NCBI GenBank assembly: GCA_028279885.1
Contig: JANQMX010000077.1
Coordinates: 124,001-188,000 of the forward strand
Origin: Rhodovibrionaceae bacterium
Lineage (GTDB): Bacteria > Pseudomonadota > Alphaproteobacteria > Kiloniellales > DSM-21159
DNA length: 64,000 nt
Reading direction: 5' to 3'
Both the position numbers and the translations under genes were made by a program. Every line of letters begins with the position of its first letter. The first letter of the stretch is position 1. Below the pieces are notes generated by a model. The model was given only the letters and a program-made list of their open reading frames with translations, was not told the DNA's origin and searched no databases. This document shows, piece after piece, positions 1 to 7,829 of the stretch.

Positions 1-1
1 G

Positions 2-505
2 CGCCTCGTTCTGCCGAGGCGCGACCGGCTTGAGAGCTGCTTTCCGATCCAGGACGTCTGCCAGGTCGGCCCGCTGCAGCCAGCACTCGCCGACGGGCTT
101 GGCCACACCGCCGAGATATCTCGCTTCTGCGTCAGCAAGGCCTTTCGCAGGCTGCTGCCAAAAGGGCGAAGCCGCGGTTTGGGTCAGGCCTCGAGGCTGG
201 ATGTAGAGCCGGCGGCCTTCTTGCCGCTGATGACCCTGGAGCTCATGAACGCCGTCATTCAAATGAGTGAGGAGAACGGTATCACGCAGCTCTGCGCAGC
301 CATGGAGCCGAGCCTACTGCGGTTGCTGTCCCGCCTGGGCCTCGCGTTCACCCCGCTCGGGGACCTGGTGACTTTCCACGGGATTCGCCAACCCTGCTAC
401 GCCAACATCGAGGAGCTCTGGGTGTCCTTGAAAGAGCAGAATGAGGATGTGTGGCGCTGGCTGTCCAATCAAGGTGGCCAAAGTCCGCTGAACCTGGTGC
501 AGTAG
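2..505 (+). CDS. PEP-CTERM/exosortase-associated acyltransferase, copy 1 (5' end outside the window)
   Basis: The reading frame is open from base 2 to the TAG at 503-505, so only the C-terminal 167 residues are visible. The truncation is caused by the window edge. The piece carries the family's conserved AEISRFCVSK-like segment near the start, then PSLLRLLSRLGL and HGIRQPC, which align block by block with the complete copy at 21433-22266 (AEVSRF, PSLLRLLGRFGL, HGVRQPC). The family is GNAT-like, related to autoinducer synthases, and known members make long-chain N-acyl amino acids next to exosortase loci. Which amino acid or acyl donor is used here cannot be read from sequence. It lies 109 bp upstream of the acyl-CoA ligase on the same strand and may be co-transcribed with it. 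Confidence 0.85.
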   Translation, partial: RLVLPRRDRLESCFPIQDVCQVGPLQPALADGLGHTAEISRFCVSKAFRRLLPKGRSRGLGQASRLDVEPAAFLPLMTLELMNAVIQMSEENGITQLCAAMEPSLLRLLSRLGLAFTPLGDLVTFHGIRQPCYANIEELWVSLKEQNEDVWRWLSNQGGQSPLNLVQ

Positions 506-614
506 GACGGTAGTTTCGCTTTACTGGCTTGCTGGCATAGCCCTTTACCAGCTTAACTGATGATTAGGTGCCTAAGCGCATAGTTCCGCTTACAAATTTT
601 CCACACTCTTGGCC

Positions 615-2411
615 ATGACCCTGAACTTTGATGCCGTTGGCGATGTTCCCGCGCTTATAGCGGCCAGGGTGGCCCTCAGCCCGGATCTTATCGCCTGTCA
701 CTGCCGCGCCTCGACGGGGGTGTGGGAGCATGTGACGTGGCGCCAATACGGAGACGATATCGCGCGCGCGGCTCGTGGCTTCGTCGCCTGCGGCCTACAG
801 CCGGGGGAGTCGGTGGCGATACTGGCGCCGCCGAGTTATCGCTGGGAGTTGGCTGAGAAGGCCGTCTTTGCGGCTGGCGGCGTTGTCACAGGGCTCGATC
901 ACCTGTCATCGAAAGCGCAGAAGTCGAAATACATTGCCAAGCTGGCTCCGGCCGTTCTGGTGGTGGAGGCAGCGTCCGAGCTTGCTGATCTGGAGGCGGA
1001 TGTCCTCGCACGTCTGAAACGCATCGTCGTTCTTAATGCGGAGTCGGTAGAGGAGGGGCTCGCCTGGCCCCAGCTCATGGCGGCAGGGGCCGTGGACCAG
1101 CCATTGCCAGCTTTATCCCCGGAGGCAACGGCGACCATCGTCTTCACCTCGGGGTCGAGCGGCGAGCCGAAAGCCGTTCCCTACTCGCAAAAGCAATTGG
1201 TGTTGGCGACGAAGAGCATACTGGCTGCCTTCGGTCCGGCCGATGAGCGCGACGTGACGCTGTGCTGGCTACCGCTCAGCAATCTCTTGCAGCGGGTGAT
1301 GAATCTCTGCGCGGTCGGCGCAGGTGCGCAGATCTTCTTCGCCCCCGACCCGCGGCGAGTGATGAAGGAGATTGCCGAGGTGCGGCCCAGCGTGTTGATC
1401 GGCGTGCCGCGATTCTACGAGAAGGTCTCCGAGCGCGCGGAAGCAGCGATCGCAGAGTTGGGCGCGGTAAAGCAGGGCTTGCTGCGGCAGGCCATGGCGG
1501 CATCGCAGGCGAGCTTCGCAAAACAGGCTGACGGGACGTCCCTTTCGACCATAGAGCGTGGCCGGACGGCGCTTGCCGATCGCTTCGTTCTACGTGGCCT
1601 GCGCCAACGCCTCTTCGGTGATCGGATCCGCCTTCTGATCACGGGGTCGGCGGCAACGCCGCAGCCGGTCACGCGCTTCTTCACGGGTATCGGTCTACCT
1701 TTGGTCGAAGCCTATGCCATGACCGAGAATATCGTGCCCATGACGGTTAGCCGAAATCTCAACCGCGGACAGGGCTGTGTCGGCCGGCCACTGCCCGAGA
1801 ACGAGATCCGTATCGACGAGACCGGAGAGATTTTCGTCCGGGGCCCCGGTGTCTTCGCCGGCTATGTGGGCGATGCGGAGAGCACGCAGCGCTTCACTGA
1901 GGACGGCTTCTTTCGCACCGGCGATGCAGGACGCTTCGACGAAAGCGGTTGCCTCTACCTCACCGGCCGTAAGTCCGACTTGATCAAGACCTCGACCGGG
2001 CGACGCATTCCCCCGACACCCATCGAGGCGGAGCTGCGGGCTGCGGCGCTGGTTCAGGACGCAATCGTCGTCGGAAACGGGCGCAAGTGCCTGACCGCCG
2101 TGCTTGCACTCGACCCGGACGCGGTGAACGGCACGCCTCCGGGCGAGCTCCTAAAGCAGCTTTCATATCATGTGCAGCAGACCAATCAGGCCCGGGCCAG
2201 CTATGAGAGAATTGCCGGCTGTGTGGTTCTACATGGCGGATTCTCTGTCGGCCAAGGCCATTTGACGACCAATCTCAAACCGCGGCGCGGGAACATCGAA
2301 GAGGCGGTTGCCCATCCTTTGGAGCAGCTCTATCGCGCCATCAACGAAAACGAGCCGCAAGACGGCGGTGTCCAGCGCGTCGATGACATCGCCTTTGCGG
2401 AGGCATCGTGA
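615..2411 (+). CDS. AMP-forming long-chain acyl-CoA synthetase (FadD/FAA1-like)
   Basis: This ~598-residue protein belongs to the ANL adenylating superfamily. It should activate a fatty acid or other carboxylic acid to an acyl-CoA through an acyl-AMP. Visible motifs are the P-loop-like TSGSSGEPKAVPYS (about residue 180), AYAMTEN (about 375, in the position of YGxTE), FFRTGDAGRF (about 435) and GRKSDLIKTSTGRRI (about 455), typical of long-chain acyl-CoA ligases. The start at ATG 615 is preferred over a TTG two codons upstream; no clear Shine-Dalgarno sequence is seen for either. The stop overlaps the next gene's GTG by 4 bp, so the two are translationally coupled. Context suggests it feeds activated acyl groups to the reductase downstream. 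It is not the short exosortase-associated acyl-CoA ligase type. Confidence 0.85.
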   Translation: MTLNFDAVGDVPALIAARVALSPDLIACHCRASTGVWEHVTWRQYGDDIARAARGFVACGLQPGESVAILAPPSYRWELAEKAVFAAGGVVTGLDHLSSKAQKSKYIAKLAPAVLVVEAASELADLEADVLARLKRIVVLNAESVEEGLAWPQLMAAGAVDQPLPALSPEATATIVFTSGSSGEPKAVPYSQKQLVLATKSILAAFGPADERDVTLCWLPLSNLLQRVMNLCAVGAGAQIFFAPDPRRVMKEIAEVRPSVLIGVPRFYEKVSERAEAAIAELGAVKQGLLRQAMAASQASFAKQADGTSLSTIERGRTALADRFVLRGLRQRLFGDRIRLLITGSAATPQPVTRFFTGIGLPLVEAYAMTENIVPMTVSRNLNRGQGCVGRPLPENEIRIDETGEIFVRGPGVFAGYVGDAESTQRFTEDGFFRTGDAGRFDESGCLYLTGRKSDLIKTSTGRRIPPTPIEAELRAAALVQDAIVVGNGRKCLTAVLALDPDAVNGTPPGELLKQLSYHVQQTNQARASYERIAGCVVLHGGFSVGQGHLTTNLKPRRGNIEEAVAHPLEQLYRAINENEPQDGGVQRVDDIAFAEAS

Positions 2412-3601
2412 AACGCGTTCTCATCACCGGCGGGACGGGGGTTGTCGGCAGCGCGCTGACGCCGCTGTTCCTCAACGAGCCGGAAACCGAGGTTCATCTC
2501 TTGGTCCGCGCGCGCGATGCGGCGCACCTCACGGAACGGCGACAGACCCTGTTTTCCTTTTGGGGAGAGGACGTCACCGCCGCGGATGCAGGTAAGCGCC
2601 TGCGTCTCCACCGCGGCGATGTCAGCTTGCCGCGATTGGGACTTCCGGACGACGCTTTCGATGCCTTGGCCAAAGGCCTCACGCACATTGTCCATTCGGC
2701 CGCGACCGTCCGCATGGACATGAGCCAGGAGCAGGCCTGGGCGAGCTGTGTCAGTCCGGTCGAGCAGATCCTTACGCTTTTCGAGCGGGCCAAGGATCTT
2801 GGGGCCGCTCCAAAGCTCGATGCGGTAAGCACGCTCGGGGTTGCCGGCCGCCTCAGGGGCTTGGTGCCGGAAGCGGCCAAGCTGCCGCCACGCGGCTTCC
2901 ACAACAGCTACGAATGGGCCAAGGCCGAGGCCGAAGCGATTCTGCTTGCCCGCATCGCCGGCGGCGATGCGATCACCTTGCACCGCCCCAGCATGGTGGT
3001 TGGCCACAGCCAGAGCGGAAAGGTGATTCACCGGCAGATCTTCTACCATCTCTGTCGGTTCCTGTCCGGCACGGCGACTCACGGTTTTACGCCGGACCTT
3101 GGCGGCGTAAGCCTCGATCTGGTGCCCTGCGACTATGTCGCCCGAGCCATCCACTGGTCGGCAACGGCACCGGAGGCCCAGGGGCAGATCCTGCACCTCT
3201 GTGCCGGCCCGCAAGGGGCCGTGCCGATCATGGCACTGGCTTCGCACGTGCGCGAAGCCTATCTGCGCCACGGTTGTCGGGTGCCCAAACAACGCCTTGT
3301 GCCCTTCGGTCTGTTCGAGACTGTGATCGCCGGCGCTGCGTTTCTGCCGGGACGATCGGGGCGACGTTTCTCAGCCTTGCGGCGCTTCCTCGACCATGTC
3401 CACTGCGCGCAGGTCTTCGCCAACGAGCAAAGCCAGGCGCTGTTGGCGCCGGCCATCGGCGCCGCGCCAAGCTACCAGCAGATTCTGGATGCGCAGCTCG
3501 ATGCAGCCTTCGCCGAGGAGCAGGCGGGGGGCAGCGCCGATGCCGCCGGCAAGGCCGCAGCAAGAGCTACGCCGGCGGTGCCGAAGGGAGCGATTTCATG
3601 A
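2408..3601 (+). CDS. Thioester reductase-like SDR (NAD-binding-4 family)
   Basis: This 397-residue extended short-chain dehydrogenase has the N-terminal nucleotide-binding motif ITGGTGVVGSAL at residues 5-16 and an active-site Tyr-x3-Lys in SYEWAKAEAE (about residue 165). Its layout matches the terminal reductase domains of carboxylic acid reductases and fatty acyl-CoA reductases, but there is no fused carrier domain. With the ligase immediately upstream it may act as a split carboxylic acid reductase that turns an acyl-CoA into an aldehyde or alcohol; this is inference. The GTG start at 2408 overlaps the upstream stop as GTGA, and its own stop overlaps the next ATG as ATGA at 3598-3601, so three consecutive genes are coupled. 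The C-terminal ~25 residues are Ala-rich. Confidence 0.75.
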   Translation: MKRVLITGGTGVVGSALTPLFLNEPETEVHLLVRARDAAHLTERRQTLFSFWGEDVTAADAGKRLRLHRGDVSLPRLGLPDDAFDALAKGLTHIVHSAATVRMDMSQEQAWASCVSPVEQILTLFERAKDLGAAPKLDAVSTLGVAGRLRGLVPEAAKLPPRGFHNSYEWAKAEAEAILLARIAGGDAITLHRPSMVVGHSQSGKVIHRQIFYHLCRFLSGTATHGFTPDLGGVSLDLVPCDYVARAIHWSATAPEAQGQILHLCAGPQGAVPIMALASHVREAYLRHGCRVPKQRLVPFGLFETVIAGAAFLPGRSGRRFSALRRFLDHVHCAQVFANEQSQALLAPAIGAAPSYQQILDAQLDAAFAEEQAGGSADAAGKAAARATPAVPKGAIS

Positions 3602-5268
3602 ACCGGGTCGCGCCGCAGCTTGCCGCTTCGCTGGAGCAAGAACTGGTGGCTATCGTTGGTGCCGAACATCTGCGCTGGCCTGGCGAGGTCGGCGCGCCGC
3701 TCAGTCGTGATACGACGCCCAAAGTGGAGGCGGCGCGGGCGCTGGTTTTTCCCGGCAGCACGGAAGAGGTCCAGGCGCTGGTCCGGCTCGCCAACCGCGA
3801 ACGGGTCCCGCTGTGGCCTTGTAGTCGCGGGCGCAACTGGGGTTATGGCGGCAATGCGCCGGCCCAGGCGGGCGCGCTGGTGGTTTCGCTGGAGCGCATG
3901 AACCGCGTTCACGTGGTCGACGAGGCGCTGGCTTACGCCGAGATCGAGCCGGGTGTCAGCTACCGCCAGCTCCGCCAGCATCTCGAAGAGAGCAGCTCGT
4001 CGCTCTGGACCGACTGCACCGACGGTCCGCCGGAGGGCAGCGTGATCGGCAACGCCCTCGACCGCGGTGTCGGGGAGACGCCCTACGGCGATCACTTCGG
4101 CCAGCTCTGTGGCCTGGAGGTGGTGTTGCCCGACGGGACGCTGTTCCACAGCGGCGGCGGTGAACCCGGCAACTGCCGCACTTGGCATACCCACCGCTGG
4201 GGTACCGGCCCGCACCTCGACGGCCTGTTCAGTCAAGGCAACTTCGGCATCGTGACCAAGGCCGGCATCTGGTTGATGCCGCGGCCCGAGGCCTTCCAAA
4301 GCTACTTCTTCGAGCTGGCGGAGGGTGCGTCGCTCTATGAGCTGATCGACGTCATTCGCAGCCTTGCTCTCGCCGGTACGGTCCGCACCAACATCCATCT
4401 GATCAACGCCGTGGTTACGGCCTCCCTCCTGGCCCGGCACCGCGAGATCGCGGCCGGTGCTGTGATCGAAGAGCGTGAACTGGACGCCTTTCGCCGCCGG
4501 CACGGCATTGCGCCCTGGACCTTCGGCGGCGGCCTCTATGGTTCCAAGGGCGAGGTCGCAGCGCAGCGTCGTGCGCTCAAGCGCGCGCTGGGACGGCTCG
4601 GACGCTTGCGTTTCCTCGATGATCGGAGTGCCGCCTTGGTGGGTGGGGCCGTGCAGCGCCTGGCAGCAATGCCTGAGAACTCCATCCTGCGTCGTCTGGG
4701 GGCGGGCGTGCTCAGGCTCGGTAGCGGCAAGTCCCTGCAGATGCTGGAGAGCGTGCCGCATTTTCATGGCATTCAGAAAGGCATCCCGACCGAGCATTTC
4801 GTGCGGCATGCCTACTTCAAGCACCCCGGCGAGCGGCCCGATCGCGACGTAAACCCTGCGCGCGATGGCTGCGGCCTCATGTGGGTGGCGCCAGTGGCGC
4901 CAGCGTCGGGCGAGGAGGTGAGGGCGCTGCTCGAGTTGACCCGGCCGATCTTCGCGCGTTTCGGCTTCGAGCACTACGTCGCCATGATCCTGCAGAACCC
5001 GCGGACGATGATCGTGCTGATGTCGATTTTCTTCGACAAAGCGCAGGCGGAGGAGGTGGAGCAGGCGCAAGCCCTCTATGAGGCGCTTTGCGCGGCGACG
5101 GGGGAGGCGGGCTATCCGCAATACCGCACGGGGGTCGCCTATATGGACCGCATCCTGGCACGGGCGCCGGTGTTCAGGGACTTCGCCGATACGCTCAAGG
5201 CGGCCGCCGACCCCAACCTCATCCTGGCGCCCGGGCGCTATGGCTTGGGGCGCTGGACGTCCGAATAG
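3598..5268 (+). CDS. FAD-linked oxidase of the vanillyl-alcohol oxidase / p-cresol methylhydroxylase type
   Basis: The 556-residue protein starts at the ATG of the ATGA overlap with the reductase gene. The FAD-binding PCMH-type domain is clear: GRNWGYGGNAP near residue 80, DRGVGETPYGDH near residue 158, SQGNFGIVTKAGIW near 215, and a C-terminal ILAPGRYGLGRW that matches the conserved end of the VAO/PCMH family. Such enzymes oxidise phenolic or other activated alcohols and amines, often with covalently bound FAD. A phenolic substrate would fit if the neighbouring acyltransferase makes N-acyl-tyrosine-like products, but that is speculation. The gene is the third member of a tightly packed operon and is followed after 30 bp by a methyltransferase. 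Confidence 0.8.
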   Translation: MNRVAPQLAASLEQELVAIVGAEHLRWPGEVGAPLSRDTTPKVEAARALVFPGSTEEVQALVRLANRERVPLWPCSRGRNWGYGGNAPAQAGALVVSLERMNRVHVVDEALAYAEIEPGVSYRQLRQHLEESSSSLWTDCTDGPPEGSVIGNALDRGVGETPYGDHFGQLCGLEVVLPDGTLFHSGGGEPGNCRTWHTHRWGTGPHLDGLFSQGNFGIVTKAGIWLMPRPEAFQSYFFELAEGASLYELIDVIRSLALAGTVRTNIHLINAVVTASLLARHREIAAGAVIEERELDAFRRRHGIAPWTFGGGLYGSKGEVAAQRRALKRALGRLGRLRFLDDRSAALVGGAVQRLAAMPENSILRRLGAGVLRLGSGKSLQMLESVPHFHGIQKGIPTEHFVRHAYFKHPGERPDRDVNPARDGCGLMWVAPVAPASGEEVRALLELTRPIFARFGFEHYVAMILQNPRTMIVLMSIFFDKAQAEEVEQAQALYEALCAATGEAGYPQYRTGVAYMDRILARAPVFRDFADTLKAAADPNLILAPGRYGLGRWTSE

Positions 5269-5298
5269 CCTGCAGGGGCCTGTTGCGATGGAGGTCGC

Positions 5299-6189
5299 AT
5301 GATCAGTTCTGTCTTTCCAAAGGCCGTCTTTCATGAATTGGGAGCTTGCCTTGTCGGCCGACAGTGTGAACGCGTGCCGGAGCCGAGTTTGGCGATGGAT
5401 GACGAAACCCAGGTCGAGGCCTTCTTCGCAGCGGGTGGGGAAAGCGGGGCGCTTTCTTCGATCTACTACTTCAATGCGCTGCAGATCTCCGCTCTGATTC
5501 AGCCAGGCGACCTTGTCATCGACTTGGGCTGTGGCCCTGCCAATCAATTGGCCATACTCGCGTCGCTCAACCCGAATGCTGAGTTTCTCGGGCTCGACCT
5601 TGCGCCCAACATGCTTGCGCGGGCCGAGGAGCATTGTACCAAGCAAGGTGTCCGGAACGTGCGGTTTGCGGAGATGGACATCACCCGCCTGGACCGTTTG
5701 CAGGCAAACTCGGCCGACGTTGTCTATTCGACACTGGCGCTGCACCATCTACCGAACACATCAGCGTTGGATGATTGCTTCGCGGAGGTCAAACGTGTTT
5801 TGAAGCCGCGAGCGCGGCTTTTCCTGCATGACTTGGCCCGGCCGCGTTCCAGCAAGGCGATCGAAACCCTGGCGCTGCAGTATGAGGCTCGGCAGCCCAG
5901 CGTTTTCACGGAGGATTACCGCAACTCTCTGGCCGCCGCCTTCTTGCCGAGAGACTTCCAGGCCGCGGCAGAACGCCACTTCGGCCGTGACGCTCGTCTG
6001 TGCGTCGCCCCCCTTCTGCGGTTCATGATGGTTTTGACGGTGGGGCCCGACCGGCCGCGCATCGAGGCAATGGTGGCGCAGGAATGCCGCGTGGCCGTTG
6101 CCAGGCTCGAGCCTTGCTTCCGTGGAGATCATGCAGCCTTGCAGGGCCTCTTTGCCATTGGCGGCCTGCCTCGCGCCAAAGTCTCCTAA
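5299..6189 (+). CDS. Class I SAM-dependent methyltransferase
   Basis: The protein has 296 residues. The Rossmann methyltransferase motifs are visible: motif I VIDLGCGPANQ at about residues 73-83, the acidic end of strand beta-2 in FLGLDLAPNM, and MDITRLD plus STLALHHLPN for the later strands. The ATG at 5299 follows a good ribosome-binding site (GGAGG at 5290-5294). It is the last gene of the operon 615-6189 and is followed by a convergent gene. The substrate is unknown; a carboxyl, hydroxyl or amine on the lipid-like product of the upstream enzymes is a reasonable guess from position only. Confidence 0.8.
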   Translation: MISSVFPKAVFHELGACLVGRQCERVPEPSLAMDDETQVEAFFAAGGESGALSSIYYFNALQISALIQPGDLVIDLGCGPANQLAILASLNPNAEFLGLDLAPNMLARAEEHCTKQGVRNVRFAEMDITRLDRLQANSADVVYSTLALHHLPNTSALDDCFAEVKRVLKPRARLFLHDLARPRSSKAIETLALQYEARQPSVFTEDYRNSLAAAFLPRDFQAAAERHFGRDARLCVAPLLRFMMVLTVGPDRPRIEAMVAQECRVAVARLEPCFRGDHAALQGLFAIGGLPRAKVS

Positions 6190-6206
6190 GCAGCACGCCG
6201 GCAAAG

Positions 6207-6236
6207 AAAAAACCCCGACGCCAAGGGGCGCCGGGG
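6207..6236 (-). terminator. Rho-independent terminator of the PEP-CTERM gene
   Basis: A 10-bp GC-rich stem (6213-6222 against 6227-6236, one mismatch) is followed on the minus strand by a run of six T (6207-6212). It lies 35 bp past the stop of the minus-strand PEP-CTERM gene and between two convergent genes. The T run serves the minus strand; in the other direction the tract is poor. Confidence 0.8.
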
Positions 6237-6270
6237 TGTAAAAGAAACCTTACAGTCTTCTGTTGGAGGC

Positions 6271-7326
6271 TTAGGCAGCCACCTTGCGTCGACGGCGCAG
6301 CGCCAGCCCGAGGCCGAGCAGGCCCATGCCCATGACTCCCAGAGTCGTGGGCTCTGGCAGCTCGAAGAGCTGTGCGGTCGGATCCAAGACATTGTAGAAG
6401 TCCGAGACACAGCCCGTCTCACCAAGCATCGGATCAATCTGACCTGCGCAATTGGGGTTAACGGTTGGGTCATCGAACGGGAACGGGGTCTGCCCTGGCA
6501 TTGCCGTACGGATCGGGCTTGCCGCCGATGTCGGACCGGGAACATCGAGAAGATTGACGGGACCCACCGGAGGCGTGGTCGTCAAGATCTGCTCCGTCAA
6601 GAACGCGATCAAGTCTTCATTCAAGAGAGACAGGTCCATGCCGCCATTGTCGAGAAGGACGCCCGGCAAGGCATTCACAAGCTCAAAGGTGGAGGCTGTC
6701 GTACCCTGTCCGCCAGGAGGCGACACAAAGCCGAAGCCGCCACCCTGCTGCGCGAAGCTCGCGATCTCAATTCCGTCGGTGTAGCCAAGGCCGGTGGTCC
6801 GGTCAGACTGCTGACCGCCGTCAGGGTTTCCAGCTTCCAGGTTGTCGACGAAGAGCTTGAGACCAACGCCGCCACCGAGGTTTCCACCGGCCTGATTGGT
6901 GAATTGCAGCAGACCAGGGCTGCTGCCCGGCAGAAGAGTCACGTTGATATCGAAAATGCCGGTCACTTCGTAGCAGCCAGCGCAAGGTACTGAGCCAGAG
7001 GGAGGGTTCAGTGTCCCACCAGTCGTCGGCGACGGACCCTGGCCGGAGTCAAGAAAACCCTCGACACGCACCAGCCCGGCGATGCGATAGGTGGCGCCAG
7101 GCCCAGGCGGAGCCGGGCCGACTAGAGTGGCCCGAGCAATTGACGCCGCACCCGTTACGTCGATTGTCGTGATATCGTTGATCTGGAACGGCAAGTTGGC
7201 GCCCGGCACCGCGCTGAGGTCGAGCGTCCAATCCTCGACGAGCATCTGTGCGTTCGCCGATGTGGCGGTTGCCATCGCTAAGCCTGAGAGAAGGCCCAGC
7301 AACCCTAATCTACGTGAAATCCTCAT
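6271..7326 (-). CDS. PEP-CTERM sorting domain surface protein
   Basis: A 351-residue secreted protein. It begins with a signal peptide (basic MRISRR, hydrophobic core, AxA-like ATSANA before Gln27). It ends with a classical exosortase sorting signal: Pro-Glu-Pro at about residues 323-325 (LPEPTTLG), a short hydrophobic helix and a terminal Arg cluster (RRRRK). The body is rich in Gly, Thr, Pro and Asp and contains two Cys pairs (PCAGC and NCAG/TGC), with no recognised enzymatic motif. Family knowledge says exosortase A cleaves at the PEP motif and that such proteins end up in the extracellular matrix with the exopolysaccharide. Transcription very likely uses the sigma-54 promoter at 7438-7452, which puts it under PrsR. 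The start has a GGAAGGAT-like ribosome-binding site. Confidence 0.92.
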   Translation of the reverse strand: MRISRRLGLLGLLSGLAMATATSANAQMLVEDWTLDLSAVPGANLPFQINDITTIDVTGAASIARATLVGPAPPGPGATYRIAGLVRVEGFLDSGQGPSPTTGGTLNPPSGSVPCAGCYEVTGIFDINVTLLPGSSPGLLQFTNQAGGNLGGGVGLKLFVDNLEAGNPDGGQQSDRTTGLGYTDGIEIASFAQQGGGFGFVSPPGGQGTTASTFELVNALPGVLLDNGGMDLSLLNEDLIAFLTEQILTTTPPVGPVNLLDVPGPTSAASPIRTAMPGQTPFPFDDPTVNPNCAGQIDPMLGETGCVSDFYNVLDPTAQLFELPEPTTLGVMGMGLLGLGLALRRRRKVAA

Positions 7327-7437
7327 TTATCCTATCCTTCCCTCGTGAAGAGCGCCCTTGCGCTCCTGCTGTCCTTGATAGCCACGTTCCGTGCTTCCCT
7401 AGATGAGCGCCGAAACATAGCCTCCGCAAAGCTATAA

Positions 7438-7452
7438 GCAAACCGCATGCCA
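7438..7452 (-). promoter_or_regulatory. Sigma-54 (-24/-12) promoter for the PEP-CTERM gene
   Basis: Read on the minus strand, the sequence is TGGCA-N6-TTGC followed by T, with GG at 7450-7451 and GC at 7438-7439. This is the exact RpoN spacing, with near-consensus -24 and -12 elements. Transcription would start near 7426, leaving a leader of about 100 nt before the ATG at 7326. The locus encodes PrsR, an activator with the sigma-54 contact motif GAFTGA. Confidence 0.85.
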
Positions 7453-7545
7453 AAAAGTGTGGCCGGGGAAAGTCTCATCAAAACAACAAGTTATGAGAGG
7501 GCAACAATCGTCGAGAGTGTTTGGGATGGCGTGTTGTCAGGATTC

Positions 7546-7582
7546 TTTACAGATTCAGAGGACGTCTGCCCGAATGTGTAAA
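7546..7582. promoter_or_regulatory. Putative activator site (distal inverted repeat) upstream of the sigma-54 promoter
   Basis: The arms TTTACAGATTC (7546-7556) and GAATGTGTAAA (7572-7582) are complementary at 10 of 11 positions and are separated by 15 bases. They lie about 95-130 bp upstream of the -24 element, which is where enhancer-binding proteins bind. Assignment to PrsR is inferred from position and from the regulator encoded nearby. Confidence 0.6.
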
Positions 7583-7829
7583 ATTTATCAGACTGGCTGC
7601 CTCCCTCGGCAGCGCTGCCCAGCTTTCGTGGTTGAGCATGGAGCTTGTCGCTTCTGGGGTGTGAGCTTTTCACTACGCTCGCTGCGGCTTCATTGATAGG
7701 GTTTGGGCCGAGAGCCATTCAGCGTGCAGACACCGCTGCGTTCCTGCAAAGCCGCAGTTCAAGTTGATTTTCGACACGGCGGAACCAAGCCTAGAAAGGC
7801 AGCCGAACCAGAACGCTTGAACGCAATCG

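Larger units (their letters stand above)
7327..7829. other. Gene-free regulatory stretch upstream of the PEP-CTERM gene
   Basis: No convincing coding sequence was seen on either strand in these 503 bases. The stretch contains the PEP-CTERM leader (about 100 nt), the sigma-54 promoter and the distal inverted repeat listed separately. The remaining ~250 bases up to the end of prsT have no clear rho-independent terminator. It is noticeably less GC-rich than the surrounding genes. Confidence 0.6.

Noticed and set aside
533..547. TGGCA upstream of the acyl-CoA ligase as a second sigma-54 promoter
   Set aside because: The -12 position reads TTTA, without the essential GC, so it does not fit RpoN.
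3472..5748. Long open frame on the minus strand opposite the FAD oxidase and methyltransferase genes
   Set aside because: It is a high-GC antisense shadow; no known motifs, and the plus-strand proteins are clearly real.
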